Source: Pilaira anomala (taxonomy: Eukaryota; Mucoromycota; Mucoromycetes; Mucorales; Mucoraceae). Taken from it: a DNA stretch of 64,000 bases. The position numbers and the translations under genes are program-made. The notes below the pieces were generated by a model. That model ran no database searches, was not told where the DNA came from, and worked only from the letters and a program-made list of their open reading frames with translations. Shown piece by piece: positions 33,977 through 44,647 of this stretch. The first letter of the stretch is position 1, and every line of letters starts with the position of its first letter. The DNA is taken from contig JAIXMQ010000013.1 in the NCBI GenBank assembly GCA_025716855.1, positions 1 through 64,000 of the forward strand, read 5' to 3'.

Positions 33977-34085
33977 GAGGCAGCGTGAAAACAGAGCGAG
34001 ACAGCTTAAAAGAAGAGTGAGCTAAGAAGAAATTATTTCACTCCTTTTTTTTTACGCCGCCTCGCTCTTCTTTTTTAAGCTGTCG
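33977..34085 (+). repeat. Two interleaved inverted repeats (A-B-A'-B')
   Basis: Arm A CGAGGCAGCGT (33977-33987) is complementary to A' ACGCCGCCTCG (34055-34065) with one mismatch. Arm B GACAGCTTAAAAGAAGAG (34001-34018) is complementary to B' (34066-34085) with two extra bases in the T run. The order A-B-A'-B' is that of a pseudoknot rather than a simple hairpin. No protein frame covers it. Confidence 0.6.
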
Positions 34086-34293
34086 GTTGAAATTCAATAT
34101 CACGGCGTGTCAAAGTGCGAGTCAATGTGATTAAATGTGAAGTGATAAAAGGAGTTGATCGAAAATGTTATGGGGGGGGGGGAGAATAGTCTTTTTAAGA
34201 GTACAATTGTATATTTGATAGTTATTGATGTTGGGACAAGTTTGAGTAATGAGACAAGTAATAGATTTTTCTCCAAGGGTTAGAAACTTTTTT

Positions 34294-34410
34294 TTAGTAT
34301 CTGTAGAATATGTATCGATACCAAATAGTACGAGCTTGGAGTGGTATTTCCAATATCCAAAACTGTTTCCATTTGCTGGAAGGTCGCACGAAATTCTTGT
34401 AATATTTGAT
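34294..34410 (-). pseudogene. LINE ORF2 C-terminal remnant
   Basis: The minus strand reads KWKQFWILEIPLQARTIWYR followed by YIFYRY and a stop. The block W-x2-FW-x-L...R-x-IWYR matches the segment just before the Cys/His motif in the LINE at the left end of the window (PWSQFWLLPLSHSCRNIWYR). Frames break on both sides, so it is an old fragment. Confidence 0.5.
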
Positions 34411-35852
34411 ATTATTTAACGGAATGGAGTTGCTTATGATGTTTGTGAAGAACAGTTTATGTATGACAGTAAGGATTGTTGGTTAAGTTGAATGGGAATG
34501 GGTAGAAAATATAGGCCCAGGAATGCGGAACACAAGTACAAATAGCTGTAGGAATATAATGAATCTTCCTCAATCTATTGAGCCATCCGATAGGAGATAG
34601 CGAGTTTATAATATTTAAAGGGTAAACATCAAAAAGAAAAATAAACAGAAGCATTATCAGATTGAAAAAAGGGATTGAAAAATTAAGCCCATTTTTGGAA
34701 AATGAGGTGATAAACCCAGTACAGTTACGGTGAGAAGTATAGAGTGTACAAGCCATAATAACTATCTGTTTACACCAGCTGGCTCTTAAGAGCTTCAAGT
34801 TATGTTAAAGTTTTGTAATCGTAGAATATTACACTTTTTAATTCAATATTTAAGCCTCGTCAATGATTCCTGCTGGATAGATCGTCAATAAATTTTGAAG
34901 TCAAATTGTCAGATGTTTGTTCTAAAAAGCAGGTATGACCAAGAGAGATAGGTGTCTGGCAGCATGATTTAGAGGTTTAATGCATTCAACACCTTTTTTA
35001 ATGGAATAACAAACAAACCCCCTAACATTTTCAATTGCAGATTTCGTTGTACACAGACTAAATAAGTCCATATCTGTAATGTACAATAATTAATATACAT
35101 AAGCCTTCTTGGAAACCGAGTCTGAAAGAAATTGCTCTGGCCGTGTAGTGGTTTTTTAATGGAAGTCTTTCTTTTACACTTTAGTAACTTAACCTATGAG
35201 ACTTGTGGTTTGTATGAAAATATTTAGTCTGTCATATGTGAAATGATCACACTTACGGAGATTCGAAACTTGCCCAAGTCAATTTATCTCAGATTTAATT
35301 GTCTTTTTTTATGCAAGCTCTATCACACAAAAAATATACTTAGAAAAAAGTAGAGTGTTCATTGTTTTAATAAAAATGCATAAAGTTATATTCTGATTGT
35401 TGTTGGATCAGCATAATTCTTTTTTTGGGAAAATCAAGTAGAAAACCAGAAGTAATGACTCCACCATGAGAAAATTCACACACACTCACGCACACAATTA
35501 AAATCATTTTGTAAAGCGTTAACGTTACTGATAAAATTTACCTTTTAAGTCGGAACTTACCAACAAATCTCAAAATAGACTTGCATTTATATAAAAAACT
35601 TTGACAAAAAAAGTAATGTTATCAACCGATGACATTCTTTGTGCATAAACTCCCACACTAATAATAATAATAATAATAAAATAAACGGTTTTTGTTTTTT
35701 TTTTGTTTAAAAAAAAAGATAGCATTTATAATAATTCGGAAAAAAAATGAGGGGGGAGGGGGGAGGGAAGAGAGAGAGAGAAGAGTAAATACAATGGAGT
35801 ATTATAAGCAAGAGTACGGGAGAAAAAAAAAAAGTAAAAAGAGCGAAATAGT

Positions 35853-37148
35853 TTAATCGAAACCGTTATAGATCAAAAGATTGGGGGTATCTTTAGGAAG
35901 GTCCTTGAATACACCAGGAGTACTCAATTCAAGAATCTTGTTCTTAATTTCCTTGGGTGAAAGTTCACCGTCAGATAAAGATAAGAAGTAAGCAGCTAAA
36001 CCAGCAACATGAGGAGAGGCCATAGATGTACCAGAAATGGTGTTTGTGGCACGCTTGTTTGTGTTCCAAATAGATTCAATGTTTAATCCAGGAGCAAATA
36101 CATCAACACATTTACCATAGTTAGAGAAATAAGCTCTTTCATCAAAGATAGTAGAAGCACCAACTGTGATAGCCTTTTCTGCACGAGCAGGAGAATAACC
36201 ACAAGCATCCTTGTTATCATTACCTGCAGCAACAGCGAAAACGAGACCAGCATCAACAGCACCATTTACAGTAGCATCTAAAGAAGGAGATTTTCCACCA
36301 CCTAAACTCATATTTGCTGCGGAACCCTTAAACTTTTTACCAGCTTGAAGAGCAGCCTTCTTATCTTTAAGATATTCATTTGTTGCCCAATCAACACCCT
36401 TAACAACATCACTCATAGAACCAGAACCGTTTGAAGCTAAAACCTTGACTGCAACAGGAATCGATTTCTTGGCAACACCGTACTTTTTACCACCAATAGT
36501 ACCGGAACAATGAGAACCGTGACCATTTCCATCAATATCTTCATCATTTTTAGGAATTGTTTTACCCCAAATAGCGCGACCTTCCAAGTCAACGTGTTCA
36601 ATATTGATACCGGTATCAATAACATATACTTTAATGCCTTCACCAGCGGCTTTAGCGTCATAGTTATACTTGTTAAAGTTACGAAGTGAGAGTCTATCAC
36701 GAGTAGAGATACGAGCAAGACCCCAAGGAGCTCCACGTTGTAATTCACTAGCATAAACCATAGAGTCTTCCTCAACATATGCAACTTCATCAGATTGACG
36801 AATGGCATCTAAAAGTTTCTTGTCAAATTTACCGGAGTAACCTTTGAAGCTTGGCATTTCATAAACATGGTTAATGCCTTGTTCATTAGTGCCGTCCAAA
36901 TATTCACCGCCGTTATTGAAAGAATAGGCAGCGGACATACTACTGATCCATTCAGCATGATTTTCAACTTGTTGAGAAGAAAGGTTGTTCTTGAGAACCA
37001 CGATATAAGAACCTCGAACAGCTTCAGTTTCAACAGGAGCATATAAAGGTGCTACGTAACCATCGGAAAAGGAAGTAGGGTTAATCATAGGAATGGCAGC
37101 AGCATAACCGGCCATAACTAAGGCACTTGACAAGATTGCAAACTTCAT
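35853..37148 (-). CDS. Secreted subtilisin-like serine protease (S8, proteinase K type)
   Basis: A single exon of 431 aa; the ATG at 37148 starts a clear signal peptide (MKFAILSSALVMAGYAAA), so longer upstream frames are discounted. An I9 propeptide spans about 46-133 (SYIVVLKNNLSSQQVENHAE). The catalytic triad is visible: Asp178 in VYVIDTG, His210 in NGHGSHCSG and Ser375 in SGTSMASPH, with oxyanion Asn310 in AAGN. It degrades protein outside the cell for nutrition, and such enzymes are often major secreted proteases of fungi. Absence of introns and a preference for certain codons suggest strong expression. A TATA box lies about 95 nt upstream. Confidence 0.95.
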   Translation of the reverse strand: MKFAILSSALVMAGYAAAIPMINPTSFSDGYVAPLYAPVETEAVRGSYIVVLKNNLSSQQVENHAEWISSMSAAYSFNNGGEYLDGTNEQGINHVYEMPSFKGYSGKFDKKLLDAIRQSDEVAYVEEDSMVYASELQRGAPWGLARISTRDRLSLRNFNKYNYDAKAAGEGIKVYVIDTGINIEHVDLEGRAIWGKTIPKNDEDIDGNGHGSHCSGTIGGKKYGVAKKSIPVAVKVLASNGSGSMSDVVKGVDWATNEYLKDKKAALQAGKKFKGSAANMSLGGGKSPSLDATVNGAVDAGLVFAVAAGNDNKDACGYSPARAEKAITVGASTIFDERAYFSNYGKCVDVFAPGLNIESIWNTNKRATNTISGTSMASPHVAGLAAYFLSLSDGELSPKEIKNKILELSTPGVFKDLPKDTPNLLIYNGFD

Positions 37149-37242
37149 AGTAAAAAGAATATATATATAAAAAAAAAAGTGGGTAAAGAAAAAAAAAAAA
37201 AAAAAAAAGACGAGAGAAAAGGGCGAAATATTAAATAAGGAC

Positions 37243-37250
37243 ATTTTATA
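37243..37250 (-). promoter_or_regulatory. TATA box for the subtilisin-like protease gene
   Basis: TATAAAAT on the minus strand, 95 nt upstream of the ATG. The leader that follows is A/T-rich with long A/T runs. Confidence 0.5.
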
Positions 37251-37435
37251 CTTGAATTTCCTTTTAGGAAATTTTAACCAATTAAACGTTACGAAAAATG
37301 ATGTCATGAACCGTGTGTCAACTGACAACAAAAAAGATGGACCTCTCTCTCTTTTATTTATTTCTTTGGGGTTACCAATCATCATCATGACAGTAAAATA
37401 TACAAGAGAGAAAAGGAAAATGAGATCATTACGAT

Positions 37436-38288
37436 TTACTTTTTTACTTCTTCTTTTTCAAGTTTTCGTCTTTTAGAATTCCACATTTGTTGAGACAAAC
37501 CTTTAATTCGTTTCAATGTTTCTGTTTCATCTTTTGCTAAGGTACTACTTAGTAATACATTTTGTAAGAATTTCGGCCTCTTTTCTGTAACATTTAAAGT
37601 CTCCTTTAAATTCTTTTGAGTAGCAATAGTTGCCTGTGGAGTACTGAATGTTTGTCTTTTAGCTGCTTGATATTCTTTTGAGATTTTATCATGTTCTGAT
37701 AATGACTTTTCATTTATGCATAAATCGATCTAATATTATGATCAGTTTTATATTCATTTATTGTTTATACACTCTATTTTTTTTTTACCGGTTCATTCTT
37801 AATTCGTTTGATTCGAAGTTTGTGTAAATAATCCAACATTCTATTATTATTACCGTTCTAATTAGTTATTCTTACCAATGAACAAAAACTTATTATTACT
37901 TTATAGGTTTTTCAAATTCAATCTTTTCTTGAACTTTATATTTATCGATTTCTTCCCTTTCAACAAATATAAATGCTCCTAATTTTCGAAGTTTATCAAA
38001 AGTTAAGGCTGCTTCGACATTTGTGTCATTCTTTATGGATTCAACGTAAAAGTCAAATAACGATTTCCAAGTTTCTAATACAAATACTTGTTTATTATTG
38101 TTTTCTTATTTATTGTTCTCTATACTGCTTACCTGCCGAGACTCGTATACGCTTTTTTCCCCAAATCGTTGGTTGTGAACTGTATAAAAAATATAATGCA
38201 AATATTGTACCACTCTTCATGATAGGTGAAGGACTATGAAAGAAATCTTTTTTTTTTTTTTGATAAGTACTCGGGAATATTATATTTT

Positions 38289-38338
<50 letters not shown>

Positions 38339-38686
38339 TGCTTAAGGTATACCTAATACGCTAGAATAAAAAGCGGCCATAAAAGTTGAACGGTAAGTTC
38401 TTTTCACACAAGCGAAATGAACGAGATCAAAGTGAATCTCATTCCATACGTCGTCAAAGTCTCCAAAGTTATGATTTGGTTTCTACATGAAGTAGAGTTT
38501 CATTTAGTAATAGTTTTTATTATTATTTTTTCTATTTATATACTTTACACTTCTGAAATGAACTAGTAAATATTCGACATCGTCTTCAATAGCATCTTTT
38601 AATAAGCCTACTTGTTTTTCAATCAATACTAAATTGACTGCCTTTAATGAGGTTTTAGGGTATCTTAACCGAAGTAGTTCTGTCAT
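37436..38686 (-). CDS. SNAPC1: snRNA-activating protein complex subunit 1 (SNAP43)
   Basis: Six minus-strand exons: 38686-38549, 38482-38353, 38246-38133, 38074-37900, 37840-37789 and 37729-37436 (300 aa). The order of motifs follows metazoan SNAP43: an N-terminal LKDAIEDDVEYLLVHFRS, FGDFDDVWNEIHFDLVHFAC, FMAAFYSSVL, then SGTIFALYFLYSSQPT...KRIRVSAETWKSLF, corresponding to the GALYLLYGLYNTQ...IRVALKDW region. The tail is basic and disordered. SNAPc binds the proximal sequence element of snRNA genes and recruits TBP for RNA polymerase II and III. Intron 2 contains a 45-nt T/A run and ends in A14-G; intron 4 must use the AATAATAG acceptor to stay in frame. Confidence 0.85.
38293..38337 (-). repeat. 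45-nt homopolymer inside SNAPC1 intron 2
   Basis: Forty-five T on the plus strand, hence 45 A in the transcript, starting shortly after the 5' splice site. The intron ends in another A-run directly before its AG. Confidence 0.8.
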
Positions 38687-38982
38687 ATCTTTTTTTTTTC
38701 TATTTGACAAGAAAAAGTTGTGAGTTTTAAGAAACAAAAACTTTTTTAAAATAAAAAGCCAGTCATATAATGCAATTTAAAAAAAAAAATATGCAAATGT
38801 ACAAACTTAAGATGTCAAAGATATTATAAGATATTAGGAAGACAATCGATAAGAAAGAAACATTTTTTTTTTTTTTTAAACAAGAAAATTAAATTTTATT
38901 AAAGAGTAAATATTTTATACAAGTTATTCGGGTAAAGGAATAATTTACAAAAGTTTATACAAAAGAGTTTATGTTAAGAAAT

Positions 38983-41346
38983 TTAGACAGCACGACCATG
39001 AGCGAGGTTATCACCCTTGATGACTAATTCTTCTTTACCAGTGATCTTACCAGCGACCTTTTCGAGGTTACCCTTGATCTTATCACCTGCACTAGGCTTA
39101 TGTTCACCAGTAGCATCAATAGAGCCACGCTTCTTGTCATTAGTAGAGTCAGTAGCATGAGCTTGATCGTAATCCTTGGTAGGAGCAAGACCTTCATGAA
39201 GAGGGACACCTGCATGACGAACACCTCTGGAGTCAAATACACCGGGTTGATCGGTACCAGGCTTAAGGTCGTCCTTGATACTGTTACGCTTGTGATCACC
39301 AACAACAGGAGAGGCTCCACCACCAGCATGCTTGAGAGTGTTAGTATCGTGAATTCCACCGGCAGTAGGATGAGTAGCATCGTTAGCGAGACCGTTGTTG
39401 TGATGCTTGTTGTGTTCATGAGCACCAAGAGCAGCAGCACCAGCACCGGCAGCACCAGTAGCAGCACCAGGACCAGAGTGATGATGGTCGTTGTTGTTAA
39501 GACCGGAAGTAGTACCAGTAGTGTGACCAGTACCAGGGACACCAGTATGGTTACCAGTAAGACCAGAAGTACCAGTAGTGTGATGGTTATCATTAACACC
39601 GTGGTTGTTATGCTTGTTAAGTTCATGAGCACCAAGAGCAGCAGCACCAGCACCAGCAGCACCAGTACCTACACCAGGACCAGAGTGATGATGGTCGTTG
39701 TTGTTAAGACCGGAAGTAGTACCAGCAGTGTGACCAGTACCAGGGACACCAGTATGGTTACCAGTAAGACCAGAAGTACCAGTAGTGTGATGGTTATCAT
39801 TAACACCGTGGTTGTTATGCTTGTTGAGTTCATGAGCACCAAGAGCAGCAGCACCAGCACCAGCAGCACCAGTACCTACACCAGGACCAGAGCGATGATG
39901 ATCATTGTTAGTAAGACCGGAAGTGCCAGTATGACCAGTACCAGGAACACCAGTAGTGTGGTGGTTACCAGTAAGACCAGAAGTGCCAGTGTGACCAGTA
40001 CCAGGAACACCAGTAGTACCAGTAGTATGATGGTTATCATTAACACCATGGTTGTTATGCTTGTTGAGTTCATGAGCACCAAGAGCAGCAGCACCAGCAC
40101 CAGCAGCACCAGTACCTACACCAGGACCAGAGTGATGATGATCGTTGTTGTTAAGACCAGTACCAGCGGTATGGTGGTTACCAGTAAGACCATGGTCGTT
40201 ATGCTTGTTTTGTTCATGAGAAGCAAGAGCAGCAGTAGCACCAGAACCTACACCAAGATGGTCGTTGTTAGGAAGACCGTTAACATCAGTAGGCTTAGTG
40301 CTGTTGATACCAGGAATACCGACACCAGTATAAGAGTTGTTACGAACACCAGTATCGTTGTGATGTTTGTCAGTGAGACCAGTACCATGAGTACCGTGGG
40401 TATGATGGTTATCAGCAAGACCGTTGTTGTTATGCTTGTTGAGTTCATGAGCACCAAGAGCAGCAGCACCAGCACCAGCAGCACCAGTACCTACACCAGC
40501 ACCAGAGTGATGATGATCATTGTTAGTAAGACCGGAAGTGCCAGTATGACCAGTACCAGGAACACCAGTAGTGTGGTGGTTACCAGTAAGACCAGAAGAG
40601 TGATGGTTATCAGTAAGACCACGGTCGTTATGCTTGTTGAGTTCATGAGCTCCAAGGGCACCAGCAGCACCAGTACCTACACCATGATGGTTGTTGTTTC
40701 CATGAGAACCAAGACCGTTGTTGTTGTTGTTGTGGTTGTTACCAATAGTATGTTTTTGGATTTCATCAGCACCCATAACACCAGCAGCACCAGCAGAGGA
40801 TCCAGTAGGAACACCATGGTGATTGTTGTGATGAGGAGTAGAAGAGGCAAGGTTATCAATTTCACGATGAGTCTTATTAGGTTGACCAGCATGAGAGAGT
40901 TGATTAGCAGTGCTAGAAGGAACATCAGGTTGACCAAGAGCACCGAGAGTAGCGGTAGTACCAGCAAATGCAGTACCTGTATGATGGTTATGATGGTCAT
41001 TATGATGAGAGCCAGTAAGACCAGTTGCAGGAGTACCTGTCTTGTGATGATGATCTCCAGAAAGAACATTGTTGTTGTTTGTTACACCGGTAGAACCGAC
41101 ACCGTGGTTAGACCCACTTGTAGCATTTTTAATATCTTGAGCAGCACCGGTAAGACCACCTTGATTATGTTGACCAGTGACACCACCTTGGTTAAATGAA
41201 CCAGGCATAGAGTGTTGGTTGTTAAGTCCAGAAGCAGCAATGCCGTAATTTTCGTTTAATTCACCAGATCGTTGGTTGTTGTGAATATCAGTAGCAGCCA
41301 AGTTGGAGGCAGGGTTTGTAGTAATGTTATTGTTAAAAGCAGACAT
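38983..41346 (-). CDS. His/Asn/Gly-rich repeat hydrophilin with CsbD-like C terminus
   Basis: A single exon of 787 aa made almost entirely of Gly, His, Asn, Thr and Ala. The unit GTGAAGAGAAALGAHELNKH is repeated several times at about 69-aa (207-bp) spacing, with GLTGNHHTTGVPGTGHTGTS-type linkers between. No signal peptide or membrane segment is seen. The last ~100 residues are different: GVFDSRGVRHAGVPLHEGL, then GDKIKGNLEKVAGKITGKEE ending LAHGRAV, which resembles CsbD-like/LEA-type stress motifs. Such hydrophilins protect cells during drying or dormancy, so a spore or stress role is inferred. A TATA box lies 76 nt upstream. Composition makes the antisense strand open as well, which is not a gene. 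Confidence 0.85.
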   Translation of the reverse strand: MSAFNNNITTNPASNLAATDIHNNQRSGELNENYGIAASGLNNQHSMPGSFNQGGVTGQHNQGGLTGAAQDIKNATSGSNHGVGSTGVTNNNNVLSGDHHHKTGTPATGLTGSHHNDHHNHHTGTAFAGTTATLGALGQPDVPSSTANQLSHAGQPNKTHREIDNLASSTPHHNNHHGVPTGSSAGAAGVMGADEIQKHTIGNNHNNNNNGLGSHGNNNHHGVGTGAAGALGAHELNKHNDRGLTDNHHSSGLTGNHHTTGVPGTGHTGTSGLTNNDHHHSGAGVGTGAAGAGAAALGAHELNKHNNNGLADNHHTHGTHGTGLTDKHHNDTGVRNNSYTGVGIPGINSTKPTDVNGLPNNDHLGVGSGATAALASHEQNKHNDHGLTGNHHTAGTGLNNNDHHHSGPGVGTGAAGAGAAALGAHELNKHNNHGVNDNHHTTGTTGVPGTGHTGTSGLTGNHHTTGVPGTGHTGTSGLTNNDHHRSGPGVGTGAAGAGAAALGAHELNKHNNHGVNDNHHTTGTSGLTGNHTGVPGTGHTAGTTSGLNNNDHHHSGPGVGTGAAGAGAAALGAHELNKHNNHGVNDNHHTTGTSGLTGNHTGVPGTGHTTGTTSGLNNNDHHHSGPGAATGAAGAGAAALGAHEHNKHHNNGLANDATHPTAGGIHDTNTLKHAGGGASPVVGDHKRNSIKDDLKPGTDQPGVFDSRGVRHAGVPLHEGLAPTKDYDQAHATDSTNDKKRGSIDATGEHKPSAGDKIKGNLEKVAGKITGKEELVIKGDNLAHGRAV

Positions 41347-44300
41347 AGTTGTGTATTAGATTATATTTAGTAAAAAAAAAAGAATGATTTTTTATTTTCG
41401 AATTTGGAATAAAGTTGGCTGTATTTATATGTTTTTTTTTTCCAAGTTGGCAGATCTTATTGCACTACGTCAATAAGTTATTTTGCATGAGATTTAGAGA
41501 GTTCATCATGACGTTATTCCTAACAATAAAACTAAACCCCGATTTTTAGTGTGCCTTTTTTTTTTTTGTTTCTTACGTATTGGTATAGTTTCTGAATTTG
41601 ACATCATTTTCATAAACTACATCATTTCAGAAAATTAAACTTTCTGTAGATCTTGTCTAAGAACTCGAAAAGAAAACAAAAAAAAAAAAAATAGTAGCTT
41701 TCAATTGATTGATTTTAGACTGGAAAAAAAGAACCCTTTTTTTGTGTTATTTTTTGTGTTATTTTTGGTTTTTTTTTGGTTTTTTTTTTTTTTTTCTTTC
41801 TTTGAACTTCTGTAATGCCAATATTGCAAATAATGCCGTCAGTAATAAAAAATGATTTTTTTTTAAAAATTAAAAATTACTTGGCAAATTTATTCAATAT
41901 CTCTTTTAGAAACCTGAACTATGCTTGTTTGATCGTTATAAAAAACTCGGCCGATCCATTGAAATGCCCTTAAACCACAGCATCATTTGTATTGGGTATA
42001 TTAATGATTTAGAATTCCGAAAAGGGCGACTTAGGTTTTGTAAGACTATAATGTTCGTCATAGCGTTTGGCTTCTTATTATAATACAAAGTAGAATAAAG
42101 CTAGATTAAAATTTCATTTGATGTGATAAAATCAATTAGTACTTTCAGATCAATTGTGTTTATATTAGCATTGTTTAACTCTAAAAAAAAAAACTAGTCG
42201 GTTATTAAGAAACTGGGCTATAACAGTAACGTGTCATCAAAAGTAACTTGGCATTGTTTGGAGTTTGTGGCACTAAAAATAAAATATGCATTTATTGTTT
42301 ACATATCAAATCTAATTAATTATTTGGATGGTATATTTATGATTTTGGATCAGTACTTTTTTTTTTTCAGATTAAATAGATGCAACTTACGTAATACTAA
42401 GGATACAAATATATTGTACCTGTATCTAATCTGGTCAACGAGTTAAATAAAGATATTGGTTTTTAAAATCTAAAGCAGATATAGTAAGTTGTGTTACAGC
42501 AGTCTACTATTTATAGACAAGTAGAGTCAAGGGCAACTTTTTCTAAATTCTTAGTACATCTATAATAGTCTGCCCAAATGTGTGTTGGAAACAAACAAAT
42601 ATAAATTTTTATATTATTATGGTGTGTGGTGTTGACGTAATCATAAAGTGTAATTATATAGCAGCAATTTAAATACGTGGTAATATGCATTGAAATAGGA
42701 GTGTACTACTGTGCATCATACAACAGTAACAGCAATAATATTCATCAAAAGATCAAAATTCGTCCTCTGTTGTGTTATGTACAAATAATCATTTAACTTA
42801 TTACACCTTCTGTGGAATTGTGCTGAAAAAAAGGTTCGTGCCAGCTATTCTGTATTAGGGAAAGACTGTATATTGACGACATTCAAATACTTAACTTTCA
42901 TGGTAAATCGGAGGTTCTCATTTGGTATTAGCAGGTATAAAAATTATTGTTGGATGGTTTGTCCTAGTCAGTGTATACCGTGATAGATATTTTTTTCTTA
43001 AAAAAGTGCAATTTTTTTAACAGTACAATTTAGTTACCCAGGTGATAAATATGTGTTCTCAACATTGTAAAGAAAAAATCGGATCGTTGATAAGTGGTTA
43101 CATAGCAACAGAATTTATTTAAGTGCTCAATTAATCTACTTAAAAACAAGAAGTATAAAATATGCTGTAGATCGTACAACAGAGCTATCATATACATACT
43201 TAGACAGAGTTAGATATAGAAAATACTTAAACTAAAAATAAGTAATATGGCATAAGGGATATAAAGCACTGAAGTTATATATATATGTATATGTATATGT
43301 TTAGATATCTAAAATATATTTAATTATTTGGGCTAAAGACTGTTTCAATCGTTGGTATGTAAAAACATTGGTTTCAAACAGGTTCCATTTACAGCTTGAT
43401 TTAAATGTGATTTTGAAGCATTTAAAGGAAGCAAAATGATAAAATGATAGTAATATACCGGTATATTATCTTTACTAATAACATGTGAAGAAAGCATTAT
43501 CTTCTTATTCTACATTCAGTAACTATTGTTTATAAAACAAATAATTCTTTTATCGAAGGCTTTACGTTAGATATGTTTAATTTAAATATCCATATATCTT
43601 ATTACAATATGCTACTCGTAATACTTATAGCTAAAGAAATGCCAGAATTTTTTATGAGTAAAGATACAATAAAACAACAGCAAGCGCTGCTCTCAAAAAT
43701 TGAGATGTTTTAAAATAAAAAAAATAACGGGCTCTTTCAGTCGATACAGGATTAGTCTCAACAATGACAATTGCGTATTTCAGCTGTAAATAAGCAAATA
43801 AATCTTTTCTTTCGAAAGAAACTCTTGAGCCTAGTTAAATTTTATTTACCTCTCTTCGCTTAAAAAAAAAACTTACAGTTTTGGACCATTGAGTTACAAA
43901 GTACAACTTTGAATATGGTCACAAATACGAAGAATAAGGGAAAGAAAGGTAGGGAAATAATTCGAGAGACTGATTTTTGCTAGATGATTTGCTTCTGGAG
44001 CGTGAATATATCTTGATTCTATTTCAATTAAGTAAATAAATAAAAATCTGGAATTACTTTTCTTATTGGAGTAAGTATGTGATATTTACTAACTGAAGTC
44101 TATCGTACACATTTTGTATTTCGCCACATGGATTCTTACGTAAATCTGTATAAATCGTGAAAGAATAAAATAAATCTTAATTTTTGCTTTACGGCAGGAC
44201 TATAGTTGTCTAAAAATGAGTTAGTACGATGTCATATAGTTATTATTGATAAATTTGGTTAATGTTTCACGAATAATAACCATATAGTCTGACACGTTCG

Positions 44301-44647
44301 TTTGCTACAAGTGAGGGTTTAATAATACATTAATTACAGCTTTATAAATTTCATCTGAAAGCGGTTTGGCTGTGATCTAATGGACTACCTAATCCTAACA
44401 TAAATACATTTGACAACTTATATATTATTAATTCATGATTTAAGATATGATTATTTAAACATACAATCAAAATCCCTTTTTGGGGTGACTGTAAAATGAA
44501 CTCCAAATTGGCGCCATGAGCACTATCTTCTTTTTTCTCCCTTCTTCTTTTATGTTCGTTCATACTGTCTTATACCTAACAAGATCTTCTTTTTACATAC
44601 GAATACCAGTCTAAACTTACATTAAAAAATACAATACAAACGCGTTC
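41347..44647. other. 3.3-kb gene desert
   Basis: The longest gene-free stretch in the window. Sequence is AT-rich with poly(T) (41768-41795) and alternating TATATG runs (43280-43300). I found no intact frame, tRNA or clear mobile-element protein. It separates the hydrophilin gene from the KilA-N regulator and may carry long promoters for both. Confidence 0.55.
41422..41429 (-). promoter_or_regulatory. TATA box for the hydrophilin gene
   Basis: TATAAATA on the minus strand, 76 nt upstream of the ATG and followed by an A/T-rich leader. Consistent with an inducible, highly expressed gene. Confidence 0.5.

Larger units (their letters stand above)
33262..35852. other. Intergenic, relic-rich, no intact gene
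   Basis: It contains an interleaved pair of inverted repeats (33977-34085), a G11 run (34172-34182), a minus-strand LINE ORF2 remnant (34294-34410), and minus-strand coding-like debris: about 34457-34700, reading IHYIPTAICTCVPHSWAYIF before a stop, and about 34930-35080, reading DMDLFSLCTTKSAIENVRGF. A GA/G-rich tract at 35750-35785 lies just downstream of the protease gene. None of the frames is intact. Confidence 0.55.

Noticed and set aside
34457..34798. 113-codon minus-strand frame as an intact gene
   Set aside because: It has no ATG at its start, and coding-like debris in other frames on both sides indicates a remnant.
35853..37388. 511-aa version of the subtilisin-like protease
   Set aside because: The extra 80 residues are low-complexity leader sequence across the TATA box; a perfect signal peptide begins at ATG 37148.
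39100..41199. 699-codon open frame antisense to the hydrophilin gene
   Set aside because: Sequence is Ser/Thr/Val/Met-rich and follows directly from the GGT/CAC/AAC codon repeats of the sense gene; it has no independent start context or protein sense.
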